From: Rhizomicrobium sp.
Lineage (GTDB): Bacteria; Pseudomonadota; Alphaproteobacteria; Micropepsales; Micropepsaceae
DNA length: 44,714 nucleotides
Direction of reading: 5' to 3'
NCBI GenBank assembly: GCA_025451875.1
Contig: JANWJQ010000130.1
Location: 1-44,714, forward strand
In this document: positions 15,324-24,949 of the stretch, piece by piece
How the letters are laid out: each line of letters begins with the position of its first letter
Position numbering within the stretch: the stretch's first letter is position 1
The notes under the pieces: model-generated
Seen by the model: only the letters and a program-made list of their open reading frames with translations
Databases searched by the model: none
What the model was told of the DNA's origin: nothing
Program-made: the position numbers and the translations under genes

Positions 15324-15351
15324 CGAGGCACCCGGGGGCGGGTGTCTCGGC
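15324..15351 (+). terminator. GC-rich hairpin after the barrel gene
   Basis: CCGAGGCACCC and GGGTGTCTCGG pair over 11 positions with one G-U, around GGGGGC. It begins ten bases past the stop. No U-tract follows; it may serve both converging genes. Confidence 0.55.
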
Positions 15352-15368
15352 GGGGGCATCATCGAAAG

Positions 15369-15980
15369 TTACGGCGCCAGCGCGCGAACAAGAAAGCGTG
15401 TTAGGTTTTTCACGACATCTTCACGGTTGCGGCCCGAACGCGCACCTTCGCTCGCAGTTTGATGGATCGCGCCCAGGATCGCCTGTCCGACGACCTCCGC
15501 ATCGTAACCGCTATCTGCGCGGCCATCCGCGACAAGCTCCTGCAACGTCTTCGCCCAATCCGCGCCCCAGCGTTGCAGCAAGGGCTTCGCGGCGACGCCT
15601 TCCGCGTCGATGATCGCTTCATCCGTCATTGCCGCATTCAGAACGCCCGGATGGCTTTCCGAATATTCGAAGATCGCGTAGAGCGCCATCGCGATCATTT
15701 GCTCGAGGGTTTGGCCGGGCTTGCGCCGCGCAATGAGATATTCATCGAGCTCTTCGCGCGCATCGTCCACGAACGCCAGGAAACATGCACGCTTGTCGGG
15801 ATAGTGAAGATAGAACGTGCCGTGGCCTAGTCCCGCTTCGCGCGCAATGTCTTGCGGGCGTGTGGCGTGATAGCCGCGTTCCACGAACAGCTTGCGCGCC
15901 GCGCGCTTGATCTTGCCAAGGCTCTCAGGCTTGCGTCGCGGGGGACGCACGTCATCGAGGGCTTTGATAGGCGAACTCAT
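15369..15980 (-). CDS. TetR/AcrR family transcriptional regulator
   Basis: A 203-aa regulator. The TetR_N helix-turn-helix is at about residues 22-68 (KIKRAARKLFVERGYHATRPQDIAREAGLGHGTFYLHYPDKRACF). The rest is an all-helical ligand and dimer domain of normal length. It lies 50 bp downstream of the CoxL-type gene in the same direction, and a TTGACT resembling a -35 box lies in the short gap, so it may have its own promoter. It may control the CoxL/aldolase genes or the nearby SDR pair. The ligand cannot be inferred. Confidence 0.92.
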   Translation of the reverse strand: MSSPIKALDDVRPPRRKPESLGKIKRAARKLFVERGYHATRPQDIAREAGLGHGTFYLHYPDKRACFLAFVDDAREELDEYLIARRKPGQTLEQMIAMALYAIFEYSESHPGVLNAAMTDEAIIDAEGVAAKPLLQRWGADWAKTLQELVADGRADSGYDAEVVGQAILGAIHQTASEGARSGRNREDVVKNLTRFLVRALAP

Positions 15981-16030
15981 GGCCGGGACTTTCGACCGGC
16001 CCGGCCGTCCAAGTCAATGTGCCGCTTTAA

Positions 16031-18337
16031 CTAAGCTACCGCCCGCATTGCACGCCAGACACGTTCGGGCGTCGCCGGCATATCCAGATGATCGACATTG
16101 ATGGCATCACACACCGCGCTCATCAGCGCCGGAAGCGCGCCGACGGTTCCGGCTTCACCGCAACCCTTCGCGCCCATCGCATGCGTCTTGCACGGGATCT
16201 CTTCATAAGCGAAGTCGATGTCCGGCATGTCGCTCGCGCGCGGCATGGCGTAGTCGGTGAAGCTGGCGGTCAGCGCCTGTCCGGTTTCCGGATCGTAGAC
16301 GCAATTCTCCATCACGGCCTGACCCAATCCCTGCACCACGCCGCCATGCACTTGCCCCGCGACGAGCATCGGATTGATGACGCGCCCGAAATCGTCGAGC
16401 ACGCGATAGGAGACGATGTCGATCTTGCCGGTGTCCTTGTCCACTTCCACTTCGCAGATGTGGCAGCCGTTCGGGAAAGTGGATGCTGCGCCCTGGAACG
16501 TGGCGCCGCTGTCGAGGCCCATTTCAAAACCGGGAAGCTTATCGCGCTTCAGCGTGACGGCGAGTTCCTGCACCGTCATCGAGCGCTCTTCACCCGCAAC
16601 CGTGAAGCGGCCGATACCTTCGACAACATCGAAGGTCACGTCCTTGCCGCCCGCCTGCATCACCTGACCGGCAGCGGTCTTGCCTTTTTTGATCACTTCA
16701 TCGGACGCGCCAAGCAACGCGCCGCCGGACATGTTGAGCGACCGCGAGCCGCCCGTGCCGCCGCCGTTCACCCAATCGCTGTCGCCCTGCTTCACCGTGA
16801 TCGCTTCGAACGGCACGCCAAGTTTTTCCGCGACAACCTGCGCGAACGCCGTCTCATGGCCCTGCCCGTTGGATTGCGTTCCGACGAGAAGCTCGATGCC
16901 GCCATTGTCCGTGAATTGCACGCGTGCGGGCTCGCTGCCCGCAGCGGCGGTGATCTCGACGTAATATGCGATGCCAAAGCCGCGTTTCTTGCCGCGTTCC
17001 TCGGATTGTTTGCGGCGCTCGGCGAAGCCAGCCTGATTGGCACGCTTCAAACCTTCCTCGAGCAGGCGCGGATAATCGCCGGAGTCGAATGATACGCCCC
17101 ACCAGTTCTTGTACGGCAGTTCATCCGGCTTGATGAGATTGCGGCGGCGGATTTCAACGCGATCGATGCCGATCTTCTTCGCAGCCACATCCATCAACCG
17201 TTCCATATAATAGGCGGCTTCGGGACGGCCCGCGCCGCGATAGGCGTTAATGGGTGCGGTATTCGAGAAATAGCATTTGATATGCGTGAAGAATGACGGC
17301 ACGCGATAGACGCCGCCGAAAATGCGCGAGCCGGCCAGCGTCGGGATGAACGGCGCGAAACCGGAGAGATAGCCGCCGAGATTGGCGGTGCCGGTGAAGC
17401 GCAATGCGAGGATTTTTCCATCCTTGTCGAACGCACCTTCCGCGCGCGTGAGCATGTCGCGGCCATGATGATCTGCAAGGAACGCTTCGGTGCGGTCCGC
17501 GGACCAGCGCGCGGGGCGGCCGGTGATCTTCGATGCAATCAGCACCGCGCCCTGTTCGGGATAGAACCCAGCCTTCATGCCGAAACCGCCGCCGACATCC
17601 GAGGACACGACGCGGAGTTTCTCCGGCGGGATACCGAGGCAGCCCGCGATGTTGGCGCGCAAGCCACCCGAACCCTGATTGCCGGAATAAAGCGTGAAGC
17701 CGTCACCCGCCTTGTCATGCACGCCGATGGCGTTGCGCGTTTCCATCGAGTTCACTACGATACGGTTCTGCACCATATCGACGCTTGCCGTGTAAGCGGC
17801 TTTTGCGAAAGCGGCCGCCGTTTCATCCTCCTTGCCGTCCGCCCAGTCGAGGCATTCGTTGCCAGGCACTTCGGGCCATATCTGCGCACCCTTCGGCGCG
17901 GCATCGAGCGTGCCGACAGCGTCGAGCGTTTCGTAGTCGATCTCGATCATCTCGGCTGCATCCCGCGCCTGCGCCAGTGTCTCGGCCACAACCATCGCAA
18001 CTGCTTCGCCGACGAACGTCACCTGGTCCTTGGCAAGAAAATTCTTGGCGACGCCTTTGGGGAACGAGCCGTCGCGTGCCTTCACCGGCGTTTTGGTCAC
18101 CATCGGCTTTGCGCCGGCGGCTTCCAGTTCGGCAATCGTCAACACGGCGACGACGCCTGGCGCAGATTTCGCCGCCGTGGTGTCGATGGACTTTATCTTC
18201 GCATGTGCATGCGGACTGCGTGCGAACACAACCTGCGTCTCGTTCGGAAAATGCAGATCGTCCGTATACTGACCGTGGCCTGTCACAAAGCGGATGTCTT
18301 CCGTCCGGCGGACGGATTGGCCTGTGCCGAATTTCAT
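16031..18337 (-). CDS. CoxL-type molybdenum hydroxylase large subunit
   Basis: A 768-aa protein of the xanthine dehydrogenase/CO dehydrogenase large-subunit family, which binds molybdopterin cytosine dinucleotide and oxidises substrates with water-derived oxygen. Seen are the N-terminal domain (GTGQSVRRTEDIRFVTGHGQYTDDL), the GGGFGMKAGFYPEQ cofactor segment, RGAGRPEA, and the C-terminal KGCGEAGTVG holding the catalytic Glu. The AYxCSFR loop of true CO dehydrogenase is absent, so the substrate is probably an aldehyde or heterocycle. No FAD (CoxM) or iron-sulfur (CoxS) subunit gene lies next to it, which is unusual. A class II aldolase gene precedes it by 69 bp. Confidence 0.88.
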   Translation of the reverse strand: MKFGTGQSVRRTEDIRFVTGHGQYTDDLHFPNETQVVFARSPHAHAKIKSIDTTAAKSAPGVVAVLTIAELEAAGAKPMVTKTPVKARDGSFPKGVAKNFLAKDQVTFVGEAVAMVVAETLAQARDAAEMIEIDYETLDAVGTLDAAPKGAQIWPEVPGNECLDWADGKEDETAAAFAKAAYTASVDMVQNRIVVNSMETRNAIGVHDKAGDGFTLYSGNQGSGGLRANIAGCLGIPPEKLRVVSSDVGGGFGMKAGFYPEQGAVLIASKITGRPARWSADRTEAFLADHHGRDMLTRAEGAFDKDGKILALRFTGTANLGGYLSGFAPFIPTLAGSRIFGGVYRVPSFFTHIKCYFSNTAPINAYRGAGRPEAAYYMERLMDVAAKKIGIDRVEIRRRNLIKPDELPYKNWWGVSFDSGDYPRLLEEGLKRANQAGFAERRKQSEERGKKRGFGIAYYVEITAAAGSEPARVQFTDNGGIELLVGTQSNGQGHETAFAQVVAEKLGVPFEAITVKQGDSDWVNGGGTGGSRSLNMSGGALLGASDEVIKKGKTAAGQVMQAGGKDVTFDVVEGIGRFTVAGEERSMTVQELAVTLKRDKLPGFEMGLDSGATFQGAASTFPNGCHICEVEVDKDTGKIDIVSYRVLDDFGRVINPMLVAGQVHGGVVQGLGQAVMENCVYDPETGQALTASFTDYAMPRASDMPDIDFAYEEIPCKTHAMGAKGCGEAGTVGALPALMSAVCDAINVDHLDMPATPERVWRAMRAVA

Positions 18338-18406
18338 AGGGACCTCGTCATGGCCGGACAGCAGTTCATAGCATCGGCATATGAACCGTCCCGACTACCC
18401 ATTTTG

Positions 18407-19219
18407 TTAGTGCTTGTAGCTCGGATCGATGCGGTCGAGTTTGCGCAGCAGCGCCGGCCACGCCAGCGCGCCCACCAAACCGTCGAATGCCATCGCGCCC
18501 TGATTGGCGGTTTTCTCCGGCACGCCCTGGTTGGGCATGTTGGATTTCACACCGCCCGACAGCGCACGCACCTGCATGGTACAGGCGCGCTCGAGATAGT
18601 ACATGCGCAGGAACGCATCGGGGCAGTTCTTGCCGATGGTCAGCGTGCCGTGGTTGCGCAGGATCATCGCGTTCTTGTTGCCGATGTCGTGCACAAGACG
18701 CTCGCGCTCATCCAGATCCAGTGCCACGCCCTCATAGTCGTGATAGGCCAGATCGCCGGCGATCATCATCGCGTGCTGGTCGAGTGGCAGAAGACCATCG
18801 GCCTGCGCCGACACCGCCACGCCGTCATCGGTATGAACGTGGATGACGCAGCCCGCGTCATCGCGATTCATGTGCAATGCGCTGTGGATGGTGAAGCCTG
18901 CGGGATTCACGGGATATGGACTCTCCTGAACCTTGTGACCATCCACATCGATCTTCACGAGGCTCGACGCCGTGATCTCATCGAACAGCAATCCATAGGG
19001 ATTGATCAGGAAGTGATGCTCCGGTCCCGGCACGCGGGCGGAGATGTGCGTGAAGATCATGTCGTCCCAGCCGTGCAGCGCGATCAGCCGGTAGGTCGCG
19101 GCCAGATCGACGCGCAACTTCCACTCTTCCGGGCTGACCTTGCCCTCCAGCGACTGGATGTTATGAGCCGGCGGTACCTTCATTTCGAACTTTTCGCGAA
19201 GCTGGGCCTGCGTTTGCAT
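18407..19219 (-). CDS. Class II aldolase/adducin family protein
   Basis: A 270-aa zinc-type aldolase-fold protein. The HVHTDDG motif (first zinc His pair), a downstream His in LRNHGTLTIG, and FTHISARVPG near the N-terminus fit the family. Members include fuculose phosphate aldolase, but many longer ones like this have no known substrate. The start is ATG 19219 with GGGAGA upstream; the longer frame adds nine residues. It is upstream of the molybdenum hydroxylase in the same direction and may be co-transcribed, suggesting a shared catabolic route. Confidence 0.88.
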   Translation of the reverse strand: MQTQAQLREKFEMKVPPAHNIQSLEGKVSPEEWKLRVDLAATYRLIALHGWDDMIFTHISARVPGPEHHFLINPYGLLFDEITASSLVKIDVDGHKVQESPYPVNPAGFTIHSALHMNRDDAGCVIHVHTDDGVAVSAQADGLLPLDQHAMMIAGDLAYHDYEGVALDLDERERLVHDIGNKNAMILRNHGTLTIGKNCPDAFLRMYYLERACTMQVRALSGGVKSNMPNQGVPEKTANQGAMAFDGLVGALAWPALLRKLDRIDPSYKH

Positions 19220-19283
19220 GGCAATCTCCCTGATATCCTGCCGCAAGAGTGGTCCCGCGCCTGCCGCCCTGTCAAACGCGGTT

Positions 19284-20777
19284 TCAACGCACCCGTCCGA
19301 CCGCTTTCATCCAGCCGTCATAGAGCGCGTCGCGTACCGCGCGGCCGGTTTCGGGCGTGAATCGTCGGTCCAATGCCCAGCCTTTCGCGATGTCGGAAAA
19401 GTCACTGAAAATGCCTGCCGAAAGCCCCGCCAGATAGGCCGCGCCCAACGCCGTCGTCTCGGTGACCTGAGGGCGGTCAACCGGAAGACCCGTGAGATCG
19501 GCGAGGCGCTGGCAGAACCAGTCGTTGCGCACCATGCCGCCATCGACTTTCAGCGCTTTGGGAGCATCCAGACCCGCATCGCGCATGTCGCGCGCCATCG
19601 CTTCCAGAAGATCGCGTGTCTGGAAGCACACGGAATCGAGCGCTGCGCGCGCGATCTCAGCAGCGCCCATGTCGCGCGTCAGCCCAACAATCGCGCCGCG
19701 CGCGTCCGGATCCCAATAGGGTGCGCCCAGGCCGGTGAAGGCCGGCACGAAATAGAGTCCCTCAGCAGGCTTGGCCGTTTTCGCTAACGCCTCAATCTCC
19801 GCGGCGCTGCGGATCACGCCCAGCGCATCGCGCAGCCATTGCACCACCGCGCCCGCGATGAAAATGCTGCCCTCGATCGCGTAAGCCGTCTGTCCCTTGG
19901 CGCGATAGGCGCTGGTTGCAAGCAGACGGTTCTTGGAAGACGGCGCGGTGCTGCCGGTGTTCACCAGTGCAAAGCATCCGGTGCCATAGGTCGATTTCAC
20001 ATCACCGGGATTGAAACAGGCCTGGCCGAATGCCGCCGCCTGCTGATCGCCCGCAATGCCGCGAATGGGAATGGCGCGTCCCAGAAGATCGGGTACCGTC
20101 TCGCCATAGTCGCCGGCGCTGTCACGCACCTCCGGCAATATCGCGCGCGGCACATTCAACAGCCGCAACATCTCATCGTCCCACGCCAGTGTCTTGAGAT
20201 TCAAAAACAGTGTGCGCGAAGCATTGGTGACATCGGTCGCGTGAAGCTTGCCGCCAGTGAGTTTGTAAACCAGCCAGGAGTCGATGGTGCCGAAGGCAAT
20301 CTCGCCGCGTTCGGCGCGCGCGCGCGCGCCGGGAATGTGATCGAGCAGCCACTCGACCTTGGTGCCGGAGAAATAGGGATCGAGCAGAAGACCGGTGGTC
20401 GCGGAGACTTTCGCCTCATGCCCCGCATCCTTCAGCGCGCGGCATCGATCCGCGGTGCGGCGGTCCTGCCAGACGATCGCGTTGTGGAGCGGCACGCCGG
20501 TCTTGCGATCCCACAGCACCGCCGTTTCGCGCTGGTTGGTGATGCCGATAGCGAGAATATCCTTCGGATCAATTCCCTTCGTTGCCACGCGGCAGCAGGC
20601 GAGCGTCGTCTGCCAGATTTCCTCGGCGTCGTGCTCCACCCATCCGTTCGCAGGATATATCTGGCGTATCTCGATGGCGTGCTGCGCTACAGGTCGTGCC
20701 ACTGCATCGAAAAGGATCGCGCGGCTGGACGTGGTGCCCTGATCGATCGCGAGAATAAAAGGCGGCTCGAAGGTCAT
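19284..20777 (-). CDS. glpK: Glycerol kinase
   Basis: A 497-aa protein of FGGY kinase length that phosphorylates glycerol to glycerol 3-phosphate in the cytoplasm. The ATP-phosphate loop [13 protein letters not shown] is at residues 11-23, the glycerol-site segments [13 protein letters not shown] and [15 protein letters not shown] are present, and the C-terminal [24 protein letters not shown] is the FGGY signature region. No glpF or glpD is adjacent. The start ATG 20777 faces the DUF2336 gene across 109 bp containing a CtrA-type box. Confidence 0.96.
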   Translation of the reverse strand: MTFEPPFILAIDQGTTSSRAILFDAVARPVAQHAIEIRQIYPANGWVEHDAEEIWQTTLACCRVATKGIDPKDILAIGITNQRETAVLWDRKTGVPLHNAIVWQDRRTADRCRALKDAGHEAKVSATTGLLLDPYFSGTKVEWLLDHIPGARARAERGEIAFGTIDSWLVYKLTGGKLHATDVTNASRTLFLNLKTLAWDDEMLRLLNVPRAILPEVRDSAGDYGETVPDLLGRAIPIRGIAGDQQAAAFGQACFNPGDVKSTYGTGCFALVNTGSTAPSSKNRLLATSAYRAKGQTAYAIEGSIFIAGAVVQWLRDALGVIRSAAEIEALAKTAKPAEGLYFVPAFTGLGAPYWDPDARGAIVGLTRDMGAAEIARAALDSVCFQTRDLLEAMARDMRDAGLDAPKALKVDGGMVRNDWFCQRLADLTGLPVDRPQVTETTALGAAYLAGLSAGIFSDFSDIAKGWALDRRFTPETGRAVRDALYDGWMKAVGRVR

Positions 20778-20811
20778 GTCTCGACTCGTTAAGGTTTCGA
20801 CCCCATTTAGC

Positions 20812-20827
20812 TTAACACGCTGTTAAC
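20812..20827. promoter_or_regulatory. CtrA-box match (TTAA-N7-TTAAC)
   Basis: TTAACACGCTGTTAAC matches the full-site CtrA consensus TTAA-N7-TTAAC exactly. It is also an inverted repeat (TTAACA-CGC-TGTTAA). It lies 60 bp before the DUF2336 start and 35 bp before glpK, so either or both could be under cell-cycle control if the organism has CtrA. No protein-level evidence is in the window. Confidence 0.6.
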
Positions 20828-20886
20828 GCCATTTTGGCTAAGTTCCAGCCTTCACAGGGCGGGCAGACCGCCGCGCGGGGGCGTTT

Positions 20887-21987
20887 ATGGCGTTAACAGC
20901 ACATGACATGAGCAGCATGGGCCGTCTGGCACAACTTGCGGCGAACCCGCAGGGCGTGGGCCGCGACGAGATCTATGTCGCCATTGCATCGCTCTTTCGC
21001 GCCCAAGGCCCGCACCTTTCCGAACGCGAACGCCTGTTGATGCGGGAAATCCTGCTCAAGCTTTCGCGCGATGTCGAGATGGCCGTGCGCATCGCGCTCG
21101 CCGAACGGCTCGCCGACGATGAAGACGCCCCTACCGACCTCATTCTCATGCTGTGCGACGACCGTATCGAGGTCGCGCGCCCCGTCATCCTGCGCAGCCG
21201 CAAGCTGACCGATGCGGAGATCCTGAAATTCGTCCGCGAAGCCTCTGTCGAACATCAAGCGAGCGTCGCAGCGCGTCCCAATATCGGCGAACCCGTCAGC
21301 GATGTTCTGGCGCTCAGCGAAGCGGAGACGGTTCTCGTCAATCTGGTGCGCAACGGCACGGCACACATCGGCACGTTCGCATTCGAAACCCTTGTCGAAA
21401 AATCTCGCACGCTGGAAAGCCTGCACGGCCCGCTCGCGACACGCAGAGATCTGCCACCGGTGCTGGCGACGAAGATGTGCGAATGGGTCTCCGATGCCCT
21501 GAAGACGCACATCACAACCAATTTTCAGGTGGACGCGCGGAAAACCGCCGCCAACGTCAACGAAGCGCGTCGCGCCATTCAGTCTGCACCTGCCGCGCCC
21601 GCACCGATCGAGGGCGGGGATGCGACGAGCCGGCTGGTGGACAAACTCCACACCGCCGGACAACTTAAAGCCGGATTTCTCTTGCGGGTTTTGCATCAGG
21701 GCCAGATCGATCTCTTCGACCTCGCCTTTGCCCGTATCATCGGAATGGAATTGAACGCTTTCCGCCGTGCGTTTTATCAGCACGGGCCGCGCGCCGTGGC
21801 GCTGGCCTGCCGCTCTGCCGGCATCGACCGTGCGGTGTTCGCCACCGTATTCAACCTTTCGCGTCAATCCCGCTCTATCCCACCGACGATCTCGGCCGAG
21901 CAGCGTGAAGAGGTGGAGAACGTGTTCAAGGCCTTCACCAAAGCGGACGCCATCGCGATCCTGCAGGCACGGCCCAGCGCTGGATGA
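20887..21987 (+). CDS. DUF2336 domain protein
   Basis: A 366-aa soluble, helical protein that fits DUF2336, a family almost limited to alphaproteobacteria. The N-terminal half shows HEAT-like helices (MREILLKLSRDVEMAVRIALAERLADDEDAP and the IEVARPVILRSRKLTDAEIL segment that is typical of the family). A C-terminal domain (ELNAFRRAFYQHGPRAVALACRSAGIDRAVFATVFNLSRQ) is also conserved in my recollection. Function is not established. It is read away from glpK under a region with a CtrA-type box, and moaA follows after 29 bp. Confidence 0.88.
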   Translation: MALTAHDMSSMGRLAQLAANPQGVGRDEIYVAIASLFRAQGPHLSERERLLMREILLKLSRDVEMAVRIALAERLADDEDAPTDLILMLCDDRIEVARPVILRSRKLTDAEILKFVREASVEHQASVAARPNIGEPVSDVLALSEAETVLVNLVRNGTAHIGTFAFETLVEKSRTLESLHGPLATRRDLPPVLATKMCEWVSDALKTHITTNFQVDARKTAANVNEARRAIQSAPAAPAPIEGGDATSRLVDKLHTAGQLKAGFLLRVLHQGQIDLFDLAFARIIGMELNAFRRAFYQHGPRAVALACRSAGIDRAVFATVFNLSRQSRSIPPTISAEQREEVENVFKAFTKADAIAILQARPSAG

Positions 21988-22016
21988 AGCGCCCTCCGCC
22001 CTGATAGGGTGGAGAC

Positions 22017-23003
22017 ATGATCGATCCGTTCGGCCGGCATATCACCTATCTGCGCGTCTCTGTGACGGATCGCTGCGATTTTCGCTGCGTCTACTGCATG
22101 CCCGAGCACATGACCTTCCTGCCGAAGGCCGATCTTCTGACGCTGGAAGAGCTGGAGCGCGTCTGTGCTGCGTTCATTCGCAAGGGCGTCGATCGCATCC
22201 GGCTGACAGGCGGCGAACCGCTGGTGCGGCGCAACGCCATGTCGCTGATCGAAAATCTCGGCAAGCGGATCGGCGGCGGCCTGAAAGAACTGACGCTGAC
22301 GACAAACGGCAGCCAACTCGCACGCTTCGCCTGGCAACTGAAGGACGCGGGCGTAGAGCGCGTGAACGTCTCGCTGGATACTCGCGATCCGAACCGGTTT
22401 CGCGCCATCACGCGTTGGGGCGATCTGAACAAGGTGCTCGCAGGCATCGATGCCGCGCGCGGGGCAGGCCTGAAGGTCAAGATCAACACCGTCGCCTTGC
22501 GCGGGATCAACGACGAAGAAATTTCGGACATGATGGAATGGGCGCATGGCGAAGGCATGGACCTGACGCTCATCGAAACCATGCCCATGGGCGACATCGA
22601 TGCCGACCGTGTCGAACAATACATGCCGCTATCGCTTGTGCGCGCCGATCTCGCCCGGAAATACACGCTCACCGACAGCGACTATCGCACAGGCGGTCCG
22701 GCGCGGTATGTGCACGTCGCGGAGACAGGCGGGCGGTTGGGCTTCATCACCCCGCTCACGCACAATTTCTGCGAAAGCTGCAATCGCGTGCGGCTGACCT
22801 GCACCGGAATGCTGTATATGTGCCTTGGACAGAACGATGATGCCGATCTGCGAAAGCCGCTGCGGGCGTCGGGAGGCGATGAATTGCTGGACGATGCCAT
22901 CGATGAAGCCATCGCGCGCAAGCCGAAGGGCCACGACTTCATCATCGATCGCAGGCACGACCGTCCTGCCGTTCCCCGCAACATGTCGCTGACAGGCGGC
23001 TGA
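22017..23003 (+). CDS. moaA: GTP 3',8-cyclase (molybdenum cofactor step 1)
   Basis: A 328-aa radical SAM enzyme that rearranges GTP in the first step of molybdenum cofactor synthesis. The N-terminal 4Fe-4S cluster motif is CDFRCVYC (Cys20, Cys24, Cys27), with [10 protein letters not shown] for SAM binding. The second cluster cysteines are Cys252, Cys255 and Cys269. The C-terminal GG, which activates the enzyme in known MoaA, is present (SLTGG). It would supply cofactor to the molybdenum hydroxylase at 16031-18337. It lies three bases upstream of nadK, so the two are co-transcribed. Confidence 0.97.
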   Translation: MIDPFGRHITYLRVSVTDRCDFRCVYCMPEHMTFLPKADLLTLEELERVCAAFIRKGVDRIRLTGGEPLVRRNAMSLIENLGKRIGGGLKELTLTTNGSQLARFAWQLKDAGVERVNVSLDTRDPNRFRAITRWGDLNKVLAGIDAARGAGLKVKINTVALRGINDEEISDMMEWAHGEGMDLTLIETMPMGDIDADRVEQYMPLSLVRADLARKYTLTDSDYRTGGPARYVHVAETGGRLGFITPLTHNFCESCNRVRLTCTGMLYMCLGQNDDADLRKPLRASGGDELLDDAIDEAIARKPKGHDFIIDRRHDRPAVPRNMSLTGG

Positions 23004-23006
23004 TCC

Positions 23007-23768
23007 ATGACGGCGCTTCATTTTGTGGCCTCCGACGCGACGGACGCGCAAGCAGCGCTCGCAGCTTTGCGCGCACGCCACGAAGATGCCGGTGAGAAGG
23101 CAGCGGATATCATCATCGCCCTCGGCGGCGATGGATTCATGCTGCAGACGCTGCACCATTTCCTGGGATCGAAGAAACCGATTTACGGCATGAATCTCGG
23201 TTCGGTCGGATTTCTGATGAACGAATATCGCGATGAGGGCCTGCCGGAACGCCTCGCCGCGGCAGAGCCTGCGCATGTCCATCCGCTGCGCATGAAAGCA
23301 ACGACGACGGCGGGGCAGTCCATCGACGCGCTGGCCTTCAACGAAGTGTCCCTGCTGCGCGAAACGCGGCAGGCGGCGAAGATCCGCATCAGCGTCGATG
23401 ACAAGGTGCGCATCAAGGAACTAATCTGCGACGGCGTGTTGATTTCAACGCCGGCGGGCAGCACCGCCTATAATCTTTCCGCGCATGGTCCGATCCTACC
23501 CATCGACGCCGCGCTGCTTGCGTTGACGCCGATCAGCGCTTTTCGGCCGCGCCGCTGGCACGGCGCCCTGCTCTCGCATCGGGCACGCACGCGCTTCGAA
23601 ATTCTGGAGCCGGTGAAGCGCCCAGTCAGTGCGGTGGCGGATGATCGTGAAGTGCGCAACGTGGCGCAGGTCGATGTCGCCGAAGACCGCTCGATCTCCA
23701 TGACCATGCTGTTCGACGCCGGACACAGCCTCGATGAGCGCATTCTGGCCGAACAATTCGTGGATTAG
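23007..23768 (+). CDS. nadK: NAD kinase
   Basis: A 253-aa enzyme that makes NADP from NAD with ATP or polyphosphate. GGDG at residues 40-43 is the catalytic motif, followed by [14 protein letters not shown] (substrate loop), [15 protein letters not shown] (NE motif) and the family's [19 protein letters not shown]. Length and order match the short alphaproteobacterial form, which lacks an N-terminal extension. The ATG is three bases after the moaA stop. A small hairpin follows at 23816-23834. Confidence 0.95.
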   Translation: MTALHFVASDATDAQAALAALRARHEDAGEKAADIIIALGGDGFMLQTLHHFLGSKKPIYGMNLGSVGFLMNEYRDEGLPERLAAAEPAHVHPLRMKATTTAGQSIDALAFNEVSLLRETRQAAKIRISVDDKVRIKELICDGVLISTPAGSTAYNLSAHGPILPIDAALLALTPISAFRPRRWHGALLSHRARTRFEILEPVKRPVSAVADDREVRNVAQVDVAEDRSISMTMLFDAGHSLDERILAEQFVD

Positions 23769-23815
23769 GTCGTCCGGGCGTTAATGCATGGAATGTCTGT
23801 AAACGTACAGAAAAG

Positions 23816-23834
23816 TTCCCGGTTTTTCCGGGAA
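23816..23834 (+). terminator. Hairpin after nadK
   Basis: TTCCCGG and CCGGGAA form a perfect 7-bp stem around TTTTT. It lies 47 bp past the nadK stop. A second small inverted repeat, TCTGTA-AACG-TACAGA, lies just upstream at 23796-23811. No U-tract follows the main stem, so the terminator call is moderate. Confidence 0.5.
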
Positions 23835-23942
23835 TCCTTAGCGAAATGTCGGGTTTCCATCATTCGAATTCACAACGCATTAAGGCCTGACAGCTAACTT
23901 TGCTTCAAATTTGGACGTTCCAATTTCTGGCGCCGGGCAGTT

Positions 23943-24458
23943 ATGAGCGGGTATCGGTTCGACCGATTGAAAATACTGGTCGTCGATGACAACCAGCACA
24001 TGCGCAAGCTTGTGGTGGCGATCCTGCAGGCTTTCGGCACAACCCAAGTCTATGAAGCATCCAGTGGCGTGCGCGCGCTCACTGTCATGCGCGACGAGAG
24101 CCCGGACGTCGTCATCCTCGACTGGATGATGGACGAGATGAACGGCATCGAATTCACCAGGGAAGTCCGCACCTCACCGACCAGCCCCAACCCCTATGTG
24201 CCGATCATCATGCTGACGGGACATACGAGTGCAGACTGCGTGCAGCAGGCGCGCGACGCGGGCATCAACGAGTTTCTGGCGAAGCCAGTTTCGGTTAAGG
24301 CGATGTTGGCGCGTCTGACGGCGGTGATCGAATATCCGCGGCCCTTCGTGCGCACCGCGAATTATTTCGGCCCGTGCCGGCGCCGCAGACACAGTGAAGA
24401 TTACAAAGGGCCTGAGCGCAGGTCCGAAATCGAAATCATTGATCAGGCAGCATCCTGA
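23943..24458 (+). CDS. Single-domain response regulator
   Basis: A 171-aa CheY-like receiver. Acidic pocket Asp15-Asp16 (VVDD), phospho-acceptor Asp60 (VVILDWMMDEMNG), Thr92 (MLTGH) and Lys114 (FLAKP) are all present. After residue 130 there is no output domain, only a basic tail (CRRRRHSEDYKGPERRSEIEI) with the KGPERR motif found at the ends of other alphaproteobacterial regulators and PilZ-linked proteins. It is followed after 17 bp by an Hpt gene, so the two are likely phosphorelay partners. No kinase gene is present in the window. Confidence 0.93.
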   Translation: MSGYRFDRLKILVVDDNQHMRKLVVAILQAFGTTQVYEASSGVRALTVMRDESPDVVILDWMMDEMNGIEFTREVRTSPTSPNPYVPIIMLTGHTSADCVQQARDAGINEFLAKPVSVKAMLARLTAVIEYPRPFVRTANYFGPCRRRRHSEDYKGPERRSEIEIIDQAAS

Positions 24459-24475
24459 AGTCGGGGGACGGGGAT

Positions 24476-24949
24476 ATGAGCAAGCCAAAACCAATCGAGA
24501 TTTTCACGCCGCCCAACATGCTGAAGGCGAAAGCCGGCGGCACGGGCGTCGGGCTGGACGCGGCGGCGCTCAAGCGTGCCGAAGCGGCCATGGAAGAACT
24601 GAAGACAGAATTTGCGGACTGGATGAACGCCGACGTCGAGAAGCTGGGCGAGGGACGCGATGCGTTCGCCAAACGTCCTTGCAACGAGACACGCGGACAA
24701 CTCTATCGCGCCAGCCATGACCTTAAGGGTCAGGCCCTCACCTTCGAGCATCCGGTTGTGGCCCGCATGGCCGCATCGCTGTGCCGATTGCTGGATGGTT
24801 CGCCCGATGTGCCGTTGTTGCTGATCGACGCGCATGTGAATGCGATCCGCATTCTGGTGAAGCAGAACGTGCGCGACGTGTCCGATCCGACGACCAACGC
24901 CGTGGCCGCCGAACTGGAAGCGCAGGTTCGCGAACTGCAGGCCGCTTAA
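24476..24949 (+). CDS. Hpt domain phosphotransfer protein
   Basis: A 157-aa protein with a four-helix Hpt core. The phospho-accepting His81 sits in ASHDLKGQALTF, the HxLKG signature. The N-terminal 45 residues are polar with an amphipathic helix (AALKRAEAAMEELKTEFADWM). ATG follows GGGGACGGGGAT. It is coupled to the response regulator upstream and overlaps the converging Nudix stop by four bases. It may pass phosphate between an unlinked hybrid kinase and this regulator. Confidence 0.88.
   Translation: MSKPKPIEIFTPPNMLKAKAGGTGVGLDAAALKRAEAAMEELKTEFADWMNADVEKLGEGRDAFAKRPCNETRGQLYRASHDLKGQALTFEHPVVARMAASLCRLLDGSPDVPLLLIDAHVNAIRILVKQNVRDVSDPTTNAVAAELEAQVRELQAA

Noticed and set aside
15983-16030. 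Operator-like palindrome before the TetR gene
   Set aside because: ACTTTCGACCGG and GGCCGTCCAAGT pair only with a shift and several mismatches, so no operator is claimed.
17465-19360. 631-codon plus-strand frame
   Set aside because: It is antisense to the molybdenum hydroxylase and aldolase genes, both with clear family motifs; long open antisense frames are common in GC-rich DNA.
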